Assembly (NCBI GenBank): GCA_016934645.1
Contig: JAFGSL010000244.1
Coordinates: 1-13,026, forward strand
Length of the DNA: 13,026 nt
Reading direction: 5' to 3'
Source: Anaerolineae bacterium
Lineage (GTDB): Bacteria > Chloroflexota > Anaerolineae > B4-G1 > SLSP01
The position numbers and the translations under genes were made by a program. Shown here piece after piece: positions 1-9,200 of this stretch (positions within the stretch are counted from its first letter, which is position 1; every line of letters begins with the position of its first letter). A model generated the notes under the pieces. That model did not search any database and was not told the DNA's origin. It worked only from the letters and a program-made list of their open reading frames with translations.

Positions 1-211
1 GCCGCGCGTGCCAAGCTCAATTCACACTATGTTAAGGTTCATTCTGATAACGAAAAGTTCAAAGAAACTTAATTTACGATGTACTAAAGTATGTTAGTCA
101 GATAGAGCGAGATTGAATTGACAAGAACGTAAGGTATGACTAGGGACAGCACAACAGTCCTAGGTGAACGTACTGATAAACACCGTCGAACACGGGGAAG
201 CATTTCTGATT

Positions 212-239
212 TTGACTTCACTACAGGTTGGGCTATACT
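212..239 (+). promoter_or_regulatory. Predicted sigma-70 promoter of the kinase-ATPase operon
   Basis: The -35 box TTGACT (212-217) and -10 box TATACT (234-239) are separated by 16 nt, each matching the consensus at five of six positions. Transcription would start near 246, giving a leader of about 350 nt before the ATG at 595. It is the best promoter-like pair in the upstream region. No operator could be identified. Confidence 0.55.
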
Positions 240-319
240 GAAAGTGTCAAACGTACGCCAACCACTTGGAGGGTAGGAAAAGTGCTGGACAGTGTCGGCC
301 TAAGATTTGTTGTCACAGC

Positions 320-380
320 ATTTTGCGCTCTAAGCCCCGTCTCGAGACGCTTTGCGCAGGAGTTTATGCTTTTACAGACC
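320..380 (+). repeat. 61-nt dispersed repeat, copy 1 (in the operon leader)
   Basis: This segment aligns without gaps to the reverse complement of 6124-6184, with 54 of 61 positions identical by eye. It starts ATTTTGCG and ends TTTTACAGACC. The centre contains the perfect palindrome GTCTCGAGAC (339-348) inside a larger foldable segment (TGCGC ... AAGC ... GCTT ... GCGCA). It lies within the predicted leader of the kinase-ATPase operon, in the same orientation as the gene. It could be a dispersed intergenic repeat (MITE or REP-like) or a shared regulatory RNA element. Confidence 0.75.
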
Positions 381-594
381 CTAAGTCAGGCATTGAACGA
401 GCATAACGATGTCGTCTGTTTAGGAGATTGTTGGGCACCGGTACAAGCGTGGGAAATCTTCACCTCGCGCCCGGCGTTGGAGATGGCGCGAATGCCCACA
501 CAGATAATTCTGCCGCCGCGCTCACACTTCGAGCTCGTCACTACGACGAGGGCTTTACCTCTGTGGACAATGTGAAGAAGGGCGAGGTGGAGAA

Positions 595-3351
595 ATGTCT
601 CTAGCACCCGGGCAAGTTCTGCAGAACCGTTATCGTATCGCTCGCATATTGGGGCAAGGAGGAATGGGAACAACCTATCGGGCTTGGGATCTACGCCTAG
701 AAAAGCCTGTTGTGGTCAAGGAAATGCTTGTGCAGCCAGGACTCGCCCCGCGAGAGAAGGAACAGCTTTTTCAGCAATTCTTCCAGGAAGCTCACCTACT
801 GGCACGGCTCAATCACCCCAACTTGGTGCGAGGGCTTGATTATTTCTCTGGCAGTGATTCTGGCTACTATGTGACCGAGTTTATTGAGGGGGAGCCAGTC
901 TCCAGCCTAATTGCCCGAGAAGGAGCTCTGCCGGAGCACCGAGTTCTGGATTTGGCCAGGCAGTTGCTGGATGCACTGGCCTTTTGTCACAATCAAAATG
1001 TCATCCATCGTGACATAAAGCCAAGCAACGTGATGGTTACACCGGAGGGGCGTGCTGTGCTAATGGACTTTGGGTTAGCCAAGCTATATGATCCGAATGA
1101 GCCAATCACAGCACCATTGACCCGAGGTATGGGTACGCCCGAGTACGCGCCTCCAGAGCAGTACGCCACAAGGACGGCCCATACTGACTCCCGCTCCGAT
1201 ATCTACGGTCTGGGCGCGACCCTGTACCATATGCTGGCAGGGCAACCCCCACCTACCGCTGTGCAACTCATTACCAATCCGGCTAGCTTTGTTCCATTGT
1301 CCAACCTCAACCTTGGTGTCAGCGCACGAACTGGGCAAGCCGTGACGCGGGCGATGGCTCTGCAGCCCAATGAACGGTTTCAAAGCGCTGCTGAAATGGC
1401 CAACGCGCTATTTACAGCTCCGGCTCCCGCAGTGTCTGCGAGGCCACACGCTTCCCAAACAGGGGCTCTCGAGGCACCCGAACTGGTCAAACTACCCAGG
1501 ATTCGCCTGCCCATCATTGGGCGTTACCAGGACTACTACCAACTGTGGAGAAATAGCACGCCCTTGAACCGCCTGATCGTTCTGCTGATTTCAGGGCCCC
1601 TACGCCCCGAAGAGATCGCACACCGCCTAGCACAGCTCCACATTCCGGTGGATGCTGAACGGCTCGAAACGGAACTACAGACTGGCATCAGAGATGGCCT
1701 GCTGACACGTCAATCGGGCCAATACTCCCCTGCTGACCGCTTCTCGGCGCGCGTCCTCCAAATCCGAGAGGGAGGCAAAAAGCCCGTCTTGGTCGAGCAG
1801 ATCCTGCAAACCGATCCGCTCTATGTTGAGACACGCCGGTTTCTGACCCTGGCGGGCTTTGTCGTAAGCCCTGCCGACAAGTTTGGTTTTATCTGCACCA
1901 CAAACTCTCCTCTGTGGAAAGATGTGACCCCGCTCTATGTCCGCTTAGTGCTGGCTCGACCATTGGATATAGAAGAGTTTCAATCTCTATGTAAAGCAGC
2001 CGCGACGGCTTACGGAAGAGATGTGCACGGTCACACGGCATTGGTTGTCATTGACCGCCCCCCTCGTGCCAGTGATCTTTTTCAGATCTTTGCGCTGCGC
2101 GCCGACCGGGGGTTCACGATCGTCCCCTTGCCGCGTTCAGCAATGGCACAAGCGCGGCCCTATGCGCGTGAGATGGAGACTCTGAAGGAACAACTCGAGA
2201 TCTACATGGGACGCACGAATCTGTACGATGCACGCACGGCGGTTACGGATGTACTGTCCTTTTTTGGTCGCAGCGCACTGCTGGCAAACCTGGAACGACA
2301 ATTGACCGGTGGGCGGCCGGTGATGCTGTTTGGTGTGCGAAAAGTGGGTAAGTCCTCTCTTATGGGCCGTGCTCTGGAAGAACTTCACTGGCCCGCTGCG
2401 GTGGTGGATCTGGAGGGGTATGGCGGCGGCCTGAGATACGTCTATGAGGAGGCTTTGCGCAGTTGGCAATCCGCAATAGAGGTGGTTTTCCCTGGAATAC
2501 CGCTGCCTGGAATGCCGCCGGGCTTGTCGGCTCCTGATGCGGCCACGCGTGGACAGGCTTTTCGACAGGCTGTTGTAGCACTCTTGAATGTGTTGTCAGG
2601 GCGGTCTGGACGACCAGGGTTGCTGCTTTTCTTGGACGAAATGGATGTGCTTTTTAGTCAACCGGAATATCATCAGTTTGCCGCTGTGCTACGTGGCATT
2701 ACCGAATCGCCATCTCACAGAGGTAGGTTCGTGCTATTGGCTGCTGGCCTGGAACCGACCCTAAATCGTGTAGATCATCTAGTCGGAAATCGTAACCCAT
2801 TCTTCTCTTTCTTTGAGGAGATACCTGTCGGGCCTCTGGAACTTGAGGATGCCCGCACGATGATTGTCTCCATCGGCGGTCAGATGGGGATCAGTTACGA
2901 CCAGCAGGCCCTTGATCTGCTTGTGAGCGCAGGTGGAGGACATCCCTTCCTGACGCGTCAACTGTGTAGTACTGCTATTCAGAATCTAGAGCTACCTGCC
3001 AGGATAACCGTCGAGCGGGTGTATCAAGCGATGGAGGCTTACTTGCGCTGGCCGCGCAACTACTTGGCAGAGAGCCTGTGGGGGGTGGATCAAGGCGGCC
3101 CGTCTGGTTTCGAAGCCCAACTGCTGATAAGTTTGGCCAGGCACCAGCCTCAAACTGAGGCAACTCTGTTCCCATTGGATGCTTCGATGGAGTATCAGCG
3201 GGCATACGCTTTGGCGTTAGCTCACCTGAACGATCAGAGTCTGGTTCGTCGTGGTCAGACTGGCTGGGAGCTGACAGTCCCACTCTACCGCCACTGGATC
3301 CGGCGTTATGTTTTGCACCTGGAAGACAACGTTCCGGTGGGAGGTGTCTGA
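595..3351 (+). CDS. Ser/Thr protein kinase fused to a STAND/AAA-type ATPase
   Basis: This is a cytoplasmic signalling protein of 918 aa with no membrane segment. Residues about 11-275 form a Hanks-type kinase with intact key residues: glycine loop GQGGMG (20-25), Lys42 in VVVKE, HRD with catalytic Asp140, and DFG with Asp158. A linker follows, then a winged-helix-like segment (about 320-385) and an alpha/beta domain I cannot name (about 396-530). The ATPase begins around FFGR (556-559), with Walker A GVRKVGKSS (580-588, Lys586), Walker B LLLFLDEMD (Asp681, Glu682) and GGGHPF (His783). A winged helix closes the protein (about 816-905, ending VPLYRHWIRRYV). The ATG at 595 follows GAGG with 7-nt spacing, and the kinase fold begins right after it. 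The stop overlaps the next start (TGATG), implying translational coupling. Kinase and ATPase calls rest on visible motifs; the signalled process is unknown, and assignment to STAND-type conflict or regulatory NTPases is inference. Confidence 0.9.
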   Translation: MSLAPGQVLQNRYRIARILGQGGMGTTYRAWDLRLEKPVVVKEMLVQPGLAPREKEQLFQQFFQEAHLLARLNHPNLVRGLDYFSGSDSGYYVTEFIEGEPVSSLIAREGALPEHRVLDLARQLLDALAFCHNQNVIHRDIKPSNVMVTPEGRAVLMDFGLAKLYDPNEPITAPLTRGMGTPEYAPPEQYATRTAHTDSRSDIYGLGATLYHMLAGQPPPTAVQLITNPASFVPLSNLNLGVSARTGQAVTRAMALQPNERFQSAAEMANALFTAPAPAVSARPHASQTGALEAPELVKLPRIRLPIIGRYQDYYQLWRNSTPLNRLIVLLISGPLRPEEIAHRLAQLHIPVDAERLETELQTGIRDGLLTRQSGQYSPADRFSARVLQIREGGKKPVLVEQILQTDPLYVETRRFLTLAGFVVSPADKFGFICTTNSPLWKDVTPLYVRLVLARPLDIEEFQSLCKAAATAYGRDVHGHTALVVIDRPPRASDLFQIFALRADRGFTIVPLPRSAMAQARPYAREMETLKEQLEIYMGRTNLYDARTAVTDVLSFFGRSALLANLERQLTGGRPVMLFGVRKVGKSSLMGRALEELHWPAAVVDLEGYGGGLRYVYEEALRSWQSAIEVVFPGIPLPGMPPGLSAPDAATRGQAFRQAVVALLNVLSGRSGRPGLLLFLDEMDVLFSQPEYHQFAAVLRGITESPSHRGRFVLLAAGLEPTLNRVDHLVGNRNPFFSFFEEIPVGPLELEDARTMIVSIGGQMGISYDQQALDLLVSAGGGHPFLTRQLCSTAIQNLELPARITVERVYQAMEAYLRWPRNYLAESLWGVDQGGPSGFEAQLLISLARHQPQTEATLFPLDASMEYQRAYALALAHLNDQSLVRRGQTGWELTVPLYRHWIRRYVLHLEDNVPVGGV

Positions 3352-4712
3352 TGGCCAACACGAATCCCTATAACTACAATCTCCCTGTGGGGCCAGAGAT
3401 GTTCTTTGGCCGGGAAGCAGATGTTCAAGAGCTTCTAGATGCCGTGACCTCCACACCTGGGGACTCAGTCGCGCTGATTGGGGGACGACGCATGGGAAAG
3501 ACCAGCCTGTTAGAGGCATTGCTGCGCGCTTTCGAAACGCAGACGATGGCCGCCCCGGATCGCTTGCTGTTGCCGATTTTCCTGGATTTGAGTGGTGAGT
3601 GGCTGGGATCGGTAATGGACTTTTTTAGTTTGATATGCACAGAGGTTGAATCCACCCTGAGCAAGCGGCTGTCTAGAGATATGCCACGTGAACTCTTTCT
3701 ATTCCAGGAAGGGCGACCTCCAGCACCAGCTTTTGGGAAGCTCTTGGATGGCTGGAGCCGGGCAGTGATAGCGCAGACGGGCATGCGGTTGCGCTTGACG
3801 CTGTTGCTGGATGAATGCGAGCGCTTGGTCGAGCAGCCGTGGGCCTCAGACCTGTACGGCGCGTTGCGCTATCTCCTAGTAGGGAAAACCACGCGGGCCT
3901 TGCTCAAGGTGGTAGTGGTGGGATCACACGGGTTCCTCACTCAAGTGCGCCAACACGGATCACCGCTGCGGAATGTTCTAAAGTATCATACACTACGAGC
4001 ACTGGATGTCCAGGCCACACGTGAACTGGTCGCCCAACCGACTCAGGGTATATTGCCCGAAACAATCGTGACGGCCGTCGTTGAGCAGAGCGGCGGGCAT
4101 CCATTCTTCACCCAGTACCTGATGTACCATTTGTGGAAACACGGGCTAGAGGGTGCTTCCACCGAAACCGTGGAGCAAATTGCCACCCAGTTTCCCCACG
4201 AGCGCAACGACTTTCACGATTGGATGGAAGGCATCGGGATAGCCGGTGCGTCAGCGTATCGAGTGCTGGCGCAGGAGAATGCCTTGCTTACCGAGGCACA
4301 GATTCGTGTTGCGCTGGAGTCTGTGCCTCCCGATCTGATGCAAGCCCTAGATGCGTTATGTTATCACGGATTGGTCCTACGTGATCCAAAGAAGGAGAGA
4401 TATCAGGTAGCCGGAGAGATGTTTCATAGTTGGTTTGTGAGCAATGTGAACCCTGCGTCGGTCTTCCCACCGGCTAAAACATTGCCCGATACCGACATGC
4501 AGGCTACGTCGATTATCGTTCAAGGCGACTATGTGGCTGGTGACAAGCCCACCGGTGTGGACCAACGTGGACAGGACGTCCATGGTCCGCAAACCAATAT
4601 CGCCGGCGATGTTGCAGGTCCTATTCTCTCAGGCAAGTTTGGTGGCCCAGTCACAGTGGAACAAGCACCCCAGAAAGAAGCACCTGACGTGACGGCGGAA
4701 TTCACTCATTGA
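3351..4712 (+). CDS. STAND/AAA-type ATPase with Gly/Asp-rich C-terminal tail, coupled to the kinase-ATPase
   Basis: This is a 453-aa P-loop ATPase. It opens with NPYNYNLPVGPEMFFGRE, the usual start of the ATPase module in this class, followed by Walker A GGRRMGKTS (Lys50), Walker B LTLLLDECE (Asp154, Glu155) and SGGHPFFTQYL (His250). The GHP motif is also found in the partner gene. Residues about 290-365 look like a winged helix (LMQALDALCYHGLVLRD), so the ATPase is complete. Residues about 384-436 form a Gly/Asp-rich tail (VQGDYVAGDK, QTNIAGDVAGPILSGKF) that probably makes a small beta structure. The ATG overlaps the upstream TGA by one base and follows GGGAGG with 6-nt spacing, so the pair is co-translated and probably forms a complex. 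There is no effector domain in this protein. An Orc1/Cdc6-like description is possible from the P-loop alone, but the GHP motif and the context favour STAND. Confidence 0.88.
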   Translation: MANTNPYNYNLPVGPEMFFGREADVQELLDAVTSTPGDSVALIGGRRMGKTSLLEALLRAFETQTMAAPDRLLLPIFLDLSGEWLGSVMDFFSLICTEVESTLSKRLSRDMPRELFLFQEGRPPAPAFGKLLDGWSRAVIAQTGMRLRLTLLLDECERLVEQPWASDLYGALRYLLVGKTTRALLKVVVVGSHGFLTQVRQHGSPLRNVLKYHTLRALDVQATRELVAQPTQGILPETIVTAVVEQSGGHPFFTQYLMYHLWKHGLEGASTETVEQIATQFPHERNDFHDWMEGIGIAGASAYRVLAQENALLTEAQIRVALESVPPDLMQALDALCYHGLVLRDPKKERYQVAGEMFHSWFVSNVNPASVFPPAKTLPDTDMQATSIIVQGDYVAGDKPTGVDQRGQDVHGPQTNIAGDVAGPILSGKFGGPVTVEQAPQKEAPDVTAEFTH

Positions 4713-4717
4713 TACGG

Positions 4718-6037
4718 CTAGGACACAAGCGTTTCCGTCTTCGCTTCCCCTTTCGTCACCTGCAACATGCACAAAATGGCGAACAAGAAAAAGAGCGGCG
4801 TGACCACGAAGATAAGGTTGTAGTCGTTGCCGAACCACTCCACAATGTGACCGTTGAGGATCGGGCCGACCACCGCGGCCAACTGCGAAGCGATGTAGTA
4901 CAATCCCGTGTACGTTCCCACGTCCGCGTCCGAGGCGGCAGTGTCCACAACCATAGGTAGCGAATTGATGTTCACGAGCGCCCACCCTAATCCGCCAATC
5001 CCCATGATCGGCCAGATGAGCGTAGCGTTGCGCAGGAAGAAGTTGAGCAATAACAACACACCAAACACAATCAGTCCGGTGATGATAGTCTTGCGGCGTC
5101 CGAAACGCGCGGCGATGTAACCAGCGGGTACGGCGAAGGCCAAAAATGTCAGTGAGGCTACGCCCATCAACAACGGCGCTTGTCCGGTCGAGATACCCAG
5201 CACGGTGACGCCATACGAGGTCAGAAAGGTCTCCGTGGCGTTGTAGCCGACGAACCAGCAGAAGATCGCGCCCATCAGGAACCATAGGCTGCGACGGGCC
5301 TCTGGTGACACGCGTTTGATACCACGCAATGCGTTAAAGCCATCTTCCTCTTCATCAACGGCAGAAACAACAGACTCACGCCGTTCCTTGACGAAAATAA
5401 ACAGCATCAGCACCGCGACCGCCATCAATACCCCGCCAAAGATAAACGGTGTGATGCGGCCCATCTTATAGAGCAAGCTACTGCCCAACGTCGCAATCAA
5501 CGTGCCGATGCCGCCCATCATGTTGATGATGCCGTTGGCCTGCGAACGCAGCGCGCTGGGTGTGAGATCGGGCATCAGCGCGATGACGGGTGTGCGAAAA
5601 CCCGCCATCGCCAGCAGGAACAGGCCGATGGCGATCATAAACAGCGCCAGGGGGCCACCCAATTCTCCCATCTGCCCGCTCAACTCCACTGGGATCATCC
5701 CCACCGCAGCGGGGACCAGTATAAAGGCTGCGATGGAGATCGGTGCAAGGACGAGGATGAAGGGCATCCGCCGCCCGAACCGTGTCCACACCCGGTCCGA
5801 CCACACGCCGATGATGGGCAGCAAGAAGAAGGCTGCAATGTTATCGAGCGTCATGATAAAGCCAGTGAGGCCGGGCTTAAAACCAAAGCCAATTTCTCCA
5901 GCAGCCGCGAAATCGGGATTCCCGGCCTGCAAGAAGATCGGAATATAGGCGTTATACAACGTCCACATCACACTGATACCGAAAAAGCCAAAGCCAATAA
6001 GGAGGGTCTTGCCATAATTGAGTTTCGGTTTGTCCAT
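4718..6037 (-). CDS. MFS transporter (SLC45/GPH-like, probable sugar or glycoside carrier)
   Basis: This is a 439-aa integral membrane protein with about twelve hydrophobic segments in two halves and a charged central loop (RRESVVSAVDEEEDG). The cytoplasmic loop 2-3 motif GVWSDRVWTRFGRRMPFI, the repeat of the MFS signature in the second half (AARFGRRKTII), and NINSLPMVVD with GTYTGLYYIASQLAA in the later segments are typical of bacterial relatives of SLC45 sucrose carriers and GPH symporters. The substrate cannot be read from the sequence. The start MDKPKLNYGKTLLIGFGFFG fits this family. AAAGGAG lies 13 nt upstream of the ATG, which is farther than usual. The gene faces the ATPase operon, with only 5 bp between the two stop codons and no terminator between them, so read-through antisense transcripts are likely. 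A copy of the 61-nt repeat lies 86 bp upstream. Confidence 0.88.
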   Translation of the reverse strand: MDKPKLNYGKTLLIGFGFFGISVMWTLYNAYIPIFLQAGNPDFAAAGEIGFGFKPGLTGFIMTLDNIAAFFLLPIIGVWSDRVWTRFGRRMPFILVLAPISIAAFILVPAAVGMIPVELSGQMGELGGPLALFMIAIGLFLLAMAGFRTPVIALMPDLTPSALRSQANGIINMMGGIGTLIATLGSSLLYKMGRITPFIFGGVLMAVAVLMLFIFVKERRESVVSAVDEEEDGFNALRGIKRVSPEARRSLWFLMGAIFCWFVGYNATETFLTSYGVTVLGISTGQAPLLMGVASLTFLAFAVPAGYIAARFGRRKTIITGLIVFGVLLLLNFFLRNATLIWPIMGIGGLGWALVNINSLPMVVDTAASDADVGTYTGLYYIASQLAAVVGPILNGHIVEWFGNDYNLIFVVTPLFFLFAILCMLQVTKGEAKTETLVS

Positions 6038-6223
6038 AGCGAATCGTCATCTCCTTTGCAGATATATGGCGGCCTGAAATACTGACACTAGTTGTAGCAC
6101 GAATATGCAGGCAAGCAAGCCTTGGTCTGTAAAAGAATAAATTCCCGCGCGAAGCGCCCCGAGACGGGGCTTAGAACGCAAAATCCGGGGAGTTATATTT
6201 TTATGACCGGATCAGTAACAGGA
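6038..6223. other. Intergenic region between the MFS and kinase-NB-ARC-TPR genes
   Basis: This 186-bp gap is downstream of the kinase-NB-ARC-TPR gene and upstream of the MFS gene, both on the minus strand. It contains copy 2 of the 61-nt repeat and the AAAGGAG ribosome binding site of the MFS gene. I see no clear hairpin terminator after the stop at 6224-6226. A direct repeat GATCC-N7-GATCC and an AT-rich run (ATAAAAATATAAC on the minus strand) lie there. No convincing MFS promoter was found; the best pair, TTGCTT with TACAAC, is poor. Confidence 0.5.
6124..6184 (-). repeat. 61-nt dispersed repeat, copy 2 (upstream of the MFS gene)
   Basis: Read on the minus strand, this matches 320-380 at 54 of 61 positions with no gaps. 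The seven differences include two that change the centre from GTCTCGAGAC to GTCTCGGGGC. Copy 1 can pair GTCTC with GAGAC, whereas copy 2 pairs GCCCC with GGGGC, so both keep a hairpin with different pairing. It lies 86 bp before the MFS start codon in the same orientation as that gene. Translating either strand gives four or more amino-acid changes between copies, so a conserved peptide is unlikely. Confidence 0.75.
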
Positions 6224-9200
6224 TCACACTGTCACCGCTGTTTGGTCGTGTCGACCGGCTTGCAGCAACGCCTTCTTGGCCAACCGCACATCACAATCCG
6301 CCCCTAATGTGGTGAACGTCTCTAGGGCGGGGTACAGATGTGCCGCAGCCTGCGTCAAATCAGCTTGTTCAAGATACCAGCAGCCGAGGGCATAGTGCGT
6401 GCGGGCCATCTCGTAGCGATTACCCAATGTACTCAAAAGGTCCAAGCTTTGCCGGAACGTTTCGAGAGCGGCGTCAGCTTGCCCTTGTGCTGCTAACGCC
6501 GTGCCCAGCACCCGTTGCGTCATTCCCTGTTCTATCCGTGCATCCGCTTTGAGGGCCAAACTCAGGGACTGTTGCGCATACTCAACCGCCAACACGGTCT
6601 CGCTCTGGGCCAGGGCTACTTCACTCAACAAACAATACACTTCAGGCAGAAAATCTTCAGAACCGATGGTCTCAAAGAGATCCCGGCTATGCGCCAATGC
6701 GGCCTGTGCTTCCACCAGCTCTTCCCGGCGCAGATGAAGTTGTCCCATATTCATATAGGTAGCAGCCACACCATAGTCAGAGTGCATCTGTTGCCACAGC
6801 GTCAGACAGCGCTGCAAGTTGGTTTCGGCTGACGTGAAGTTGCCCATCAAGGTATAGACATTCCCCAGGTTGAAGCTGGTGATCGCGATCCCGTCGAAGT
6901 AACCCAGGCTTTCAACGATGCTCAAACTTTGCTCGTGATACGCCACAGCTCGGGACCAGTTTCCCAGATCATGATAGAGTGAAGCCAGATCTGACAGGAC
7001 AATGGATTCCATCACCGGTCGCCGGCGGACTGCCTGCTGAAGAATAGCCAACGCTTCCTCATAAGCTGCTACCGCGCGATCGCTGTCCCCTTGCACGGCG
7101 TAGACGTTGCCCAGGTTGACAGCAGCCTCGGCCTGTTCGAGAGGTTCAGCGAATTTCTGTGCCATCTCACGTCCTGTGATCCCACACGCGAGGGCCTGTT
7201 CGTAATCCCCTTGATAGAACCAGGCCGCACTCAACCGGATATGGATGCGCGCCGCTTCCAAGCTCTGCGGATCGTCCAGTAGGGCCAGAGCCTGCTGGTA
7301 CCACTCGATAGATTCGGCAGGCCGCTGCCGACGCACCAACTCGCCGATCTTGCGGTGGATTCGCGCTTGATACGCGCGTGCACAAGCGTCGGCTAGAAGA
7401 CGGTCATATGCCTCTCGCGCCGCGTCTGTCTGTCCCAGGAGTGCGAACAGATCTCCCTGTGCCTCATACACGATAGGGTGCATTTCCAGCGGAAGGGTTA
7501 GCGCTTCAAAACGTTGCACTTGTTGCAGAGCATGACTGGCGCGCCCGGCGTCGATCCACTCGTCCAGGTGCAAGGGGATGAGCGCGACGGCGTCAGCGAT
7601 CTCACCAGCCATATAGAGCTGCTCCATCGCCGCCAACGTGTCGGCGCCGGCCTCGGTGAGGAAATAAGCCCCGGCGCGCCGGTGATAAAGCACCGGGTCT
7701 ACGAGCAAGGCATAAGCGAACTGGCGAGTGACCGGATGCAGGCGGTACCGGCGGTGGCTCATCTGCGTCAAGAGGGAGCGCTCCACAAGCTCGCGTAGCC
7801 CTTTGACCTGGTGCAGACGTGTATACTCCGGGCTTAGAATGGATAGAGCTGTTAGGTCAAAGTCGGCGGGGAAGATGCTCATCCGGGTGAAGATGATCTG
7901 AGCCAAAGGGCTAAGGCGTTGATAGGAAAGCTGAAGCGCATCGACTACACTGCGTCCGGTTTCGGTAGCAACCTCGCTCAAGACCTCCAGTGGCATATCG
8001 TGCAAATACTGGCGTAATTCTGCAGCGTGTAAACCGGCAGCGGCCAAAGCGCTGACCACCTCGATCGCCAGGGGATGACCTTCCAGGTCTACCGCGCACA
8101 GGTCGGTCACGACAGCGTCCGATGCCTCTGGGGTCAATCCACTCCGTGCCTGGAACAAACTCACCGCATCTTGGGGAACCAAGGGGAGCAGTTCGACAAT
8201 TCCGGCTCCGGGAGGGTGTATCCGACTCGTGATCAAGACGGCACACGTGAGTTCTCTCAGGAACTCGGCGACGGCATTCGGGTCTTCGACCGTTTCGAAG
8301 TTATCCACGACGAGCAACACATTTTCACCAGATAACTTCATTGCAATTGTCCGCTGCTGCTGGGATAAGGTCCTCTGGCCCAAGTCCAGGTGCAACAGAT
8401 CCGCCAACTCCGCCAGAATCGCACCTAACGTGGTATGTTCCCGCCCATCAATCCAGAAGATACCATCGGGGAAGGAGCCGCCGGCTGCTAACTCGTGCGC
8501 AACTGCAAGCGCTAACGTGGTCTTCCCGATTCCGCCCATACCGACTAATCCGATGCAAGCCGGAACGTGCGTCAAGCGCCGCTTCAGAGTATCAGCTTCA
8601 GCGCGCCGCCCCACCAGGTTCACGGCCAAGAAAGGCAAATTCCCGGTGGTGGGCGGCGTCACCTTCAAAGCAGGGGGCGACATCACAAGCGGTGTACTGC
8701 TGACGTCGGTCAAAAGGGACCCTAGCTCGCCGCTGGTTTCCCAGGCTCGCTGCAGGGCATTTCGAAAGGTCGGAGCGTTCTGATAACGCCGGTCAGGAGC
8801 TTTTGCGAGAACCTTGAGCACAACTTGTTCCACAGCCGGTGGGACATCGGCCACAAACTGCCGGAGGGGAGGTACCGGCTCCTGGATGTGCTTTACCAGC
8901 AGGGCTACACTGGTGTCGGCGATGAAAGGTGGACGTCCAGCAAGCATTTCGTAGAGTACTACACCCAAGGCGTAGAGATCGGCACGGTGATCGATGGCGA
9001 CCCCGCGTGCCTGTTCGGGCGCGATATAGACAGGCGTTCCTAACACAATCCCCTTAGTGGTCTGCCGCCCTTCAGTGAGAAGCTGGGCAATGCCGAAGTC
9101 TGTTAGAAAAGCATCGCCCTCCGTATTCAAGAGAATATTGGAGGGCTTAATATCCCGGTGGATAATTCCTTGACCGTGAACATGGCTGAGCGCATCGGCG

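Larger units (their letters stand above)
1..594. other. Intergenic/leader region without a supported gene
   Basis: This stretch before the first real gene holds no reading frame that I can defend on either strand. The first 180 bases are AT-rich with several stops in every frame. It contains a promoter (212-239), one copy of a 61-nt dispersed repeat (320-380), an imperfect inverted repeat at 140-163 (CTAGGGAC / GTCCTAG) just after a consensus-like TTGACA at 118-123 that has no good -10 partner, and a 6-bp hairpin at 534-550 (CTCGTC / GACGAG) about 45 nt before the kinase start codon. A TTG-initiated frame at 228-575 resembles nothing I know and spans the repeat, so I do not call it a gene. 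Confidence 0.6.

Noticed and set aside
140..163. Hairpin CTAGGGAC/GTCCTAG as a terminator of an upstream gene
   Set aside because: The stem needs a bulge, there is no T run, and no gene end is visible before it.
228..575. TTG-initiated 115-codon frame upstream of the kinase gene
   Set aside because: It has no recognisable domain and spans the dispersed repeat. The repeat copy elsewhere shows mostly amino-acid-changing differences in this frame, so it does not behave as coding.
4629..5285. 218-codon minus-strand frame overlapping the MFS gene
   Set aside because: It is Arg/His-rich and out of frame with the MFS gene, whose transmembrane pattern and signature motifs are clear.
6085..6120. Promoter for the MFS gene (TTGCTT with TACAAC, 16-nt spacing, minus strand)
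   Set aside because: Only about three and four of six consensus matches; too weak to call.
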